A DNA stretch of 64,000 bases. Source: Oreocharis arfaki. Lineage: Eukaryota; Chordata; Aves; Passeriformes; Paramythiidae. A program made the translations under genes and the position numbers. The stretch lies in the NCBI GenBank assembly GCA_013398015.1, contig VZRR01004605.1, positions 32,099 through 96,098 on the forward strand, given 5' to 3'. Below are positions 63,643-64,000 of this stretch, piece after piece; the stretch's first letter is position 1, and each line of letters starts with the position of its first letter. Under the pieces are notes generated by a model. It did no database searches and was not told the origin of the DNA. It was given only the letters and a program-made list of their open reading frames with translations.

Positions 63643-64000
63643 TGTCGTGGGTTGGAACTGAGTTGATTGACGTGAGTTTTGGTCAATTGCGCTTTTCTGA
63701 ATTTGCATGTTTCAAGCTTTGTGGAAGTGAGAGAAGGGGGAGTGGGCTCAGTTCTCTTGCGGGGTAGCGGGGGAGGAACGGGCCCCGGGCTCCGTCTCTT
63801 GCAGTGGGCCTGGGCCTTCTCTTCTCTCGGCGCCGGGGCATGGGCTCTGGAGATGCTGCGGGAGAACTGTCTCAGAGCCGCGGGCAGCTGAGAAACAACC
63901 ATGAGCTGTAGCAGAGCTGAGACTACCTGGCGCGGCTTCTGGAGACGGCGGGGCTTTCTTTCTACCCCTCTCTCCCTCCCGGCCTCGCGCAGATCTTGCG
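63643..64000 (+). mobile_element. Left part of a probable ERV LTR, cut by window end
   Basis: The sequence starts TGTCGTGGGTTG, a common kind of avian ERV LTR start, after the AT-rich flank ending AAGATA. It then changes abruptly to GC-rich text with CpGs from about 63760. Nothing right of 64000 is visible, so the TATA box, end and duplication cannot be seen. The alternative is a small CpG-island promoter. Confidence 0.45.

Noticed and set aside
1..64000. CRISPR array, bacterial operon, tRNA or rRNA genes
   Set aside because: No regularly spaced repeats, no coding density or ribosome-binding pattern of bacteria, and no tRNA or rRNA signature sequences were seen; the window is vertebrate in character.

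Overview
The window looks like a gene-poor, AT-rich stretch of a bird nuclear genome, most likely a songbird. I infer this from the mixture of old CR1-type LINE pieces with several families of avian-style endogenous retrovirus (ERV) LTRs, and from the single CpG island set in otherwise CpG-poor DNA. No intact protein-coding gene can be supported. Almost all open frames are short, start at non-ATG codons, or overlap frames of similar length on the other strand, so they are not reported as genes.

Layout: 1-14.8 kb is AT-rich non-coding DNA with one degenerate coding-like block (2086-2616, unidentified, with in-frame stops). 14.86-15.45 kb is a CpG island, the only host promoter I can support; splice-donor-like sites face outward on both strands. 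15.5-23.0 kb shows nothing coding. 23.0-33.3 kb is a transposon cluster: two compact solo LTRs of class II style on the minus strand (23031-23376 and 25819-26200, each with a perfect 6-bp target duplication), a long LTR near 27.1-27.9 kb, a CR1 reverse-transcriptase remnant on the plus strand (29.2-29.5 kb), a second ancient CR1/L3-like LINE on the minus strand (to about 31.1 kb), and a 1116-bp solo LTR (32143-33258, duplication CCACC). 33.3-47.5 kb is mostly featureless. At 47.57-48.4 kb there is another minus-strand LTR next to an unexplained GC-rich block.

The main element is a decayed 6.88-kb provirus on the plus strand at 52985-59863, flanked by a perfect 5-bp duplication (TATGG). It carries gag, protease, reverse transcriptase, RNase H and integrase remnants, all broken by stops and frameshifts, and has no room for env. 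The 5-bp duplication and the missing env point to a class III/ERV-L-like lineage. Its LTR is of the same family as the solo LTR at 32.1 kb. The 3' LTR has lost about 756 bp internally, and pol carries a foreign insertion of about 470 bp. A further LTR-like sequence begins at 63643 and runs off the window.

No CRISPR array, operon, tRNA or rRNA was seen, and nothing supports a new functional system. The informative content is the record of retroelement insertions and their damage. All similarities were judged by eye; no alignment or search was run.
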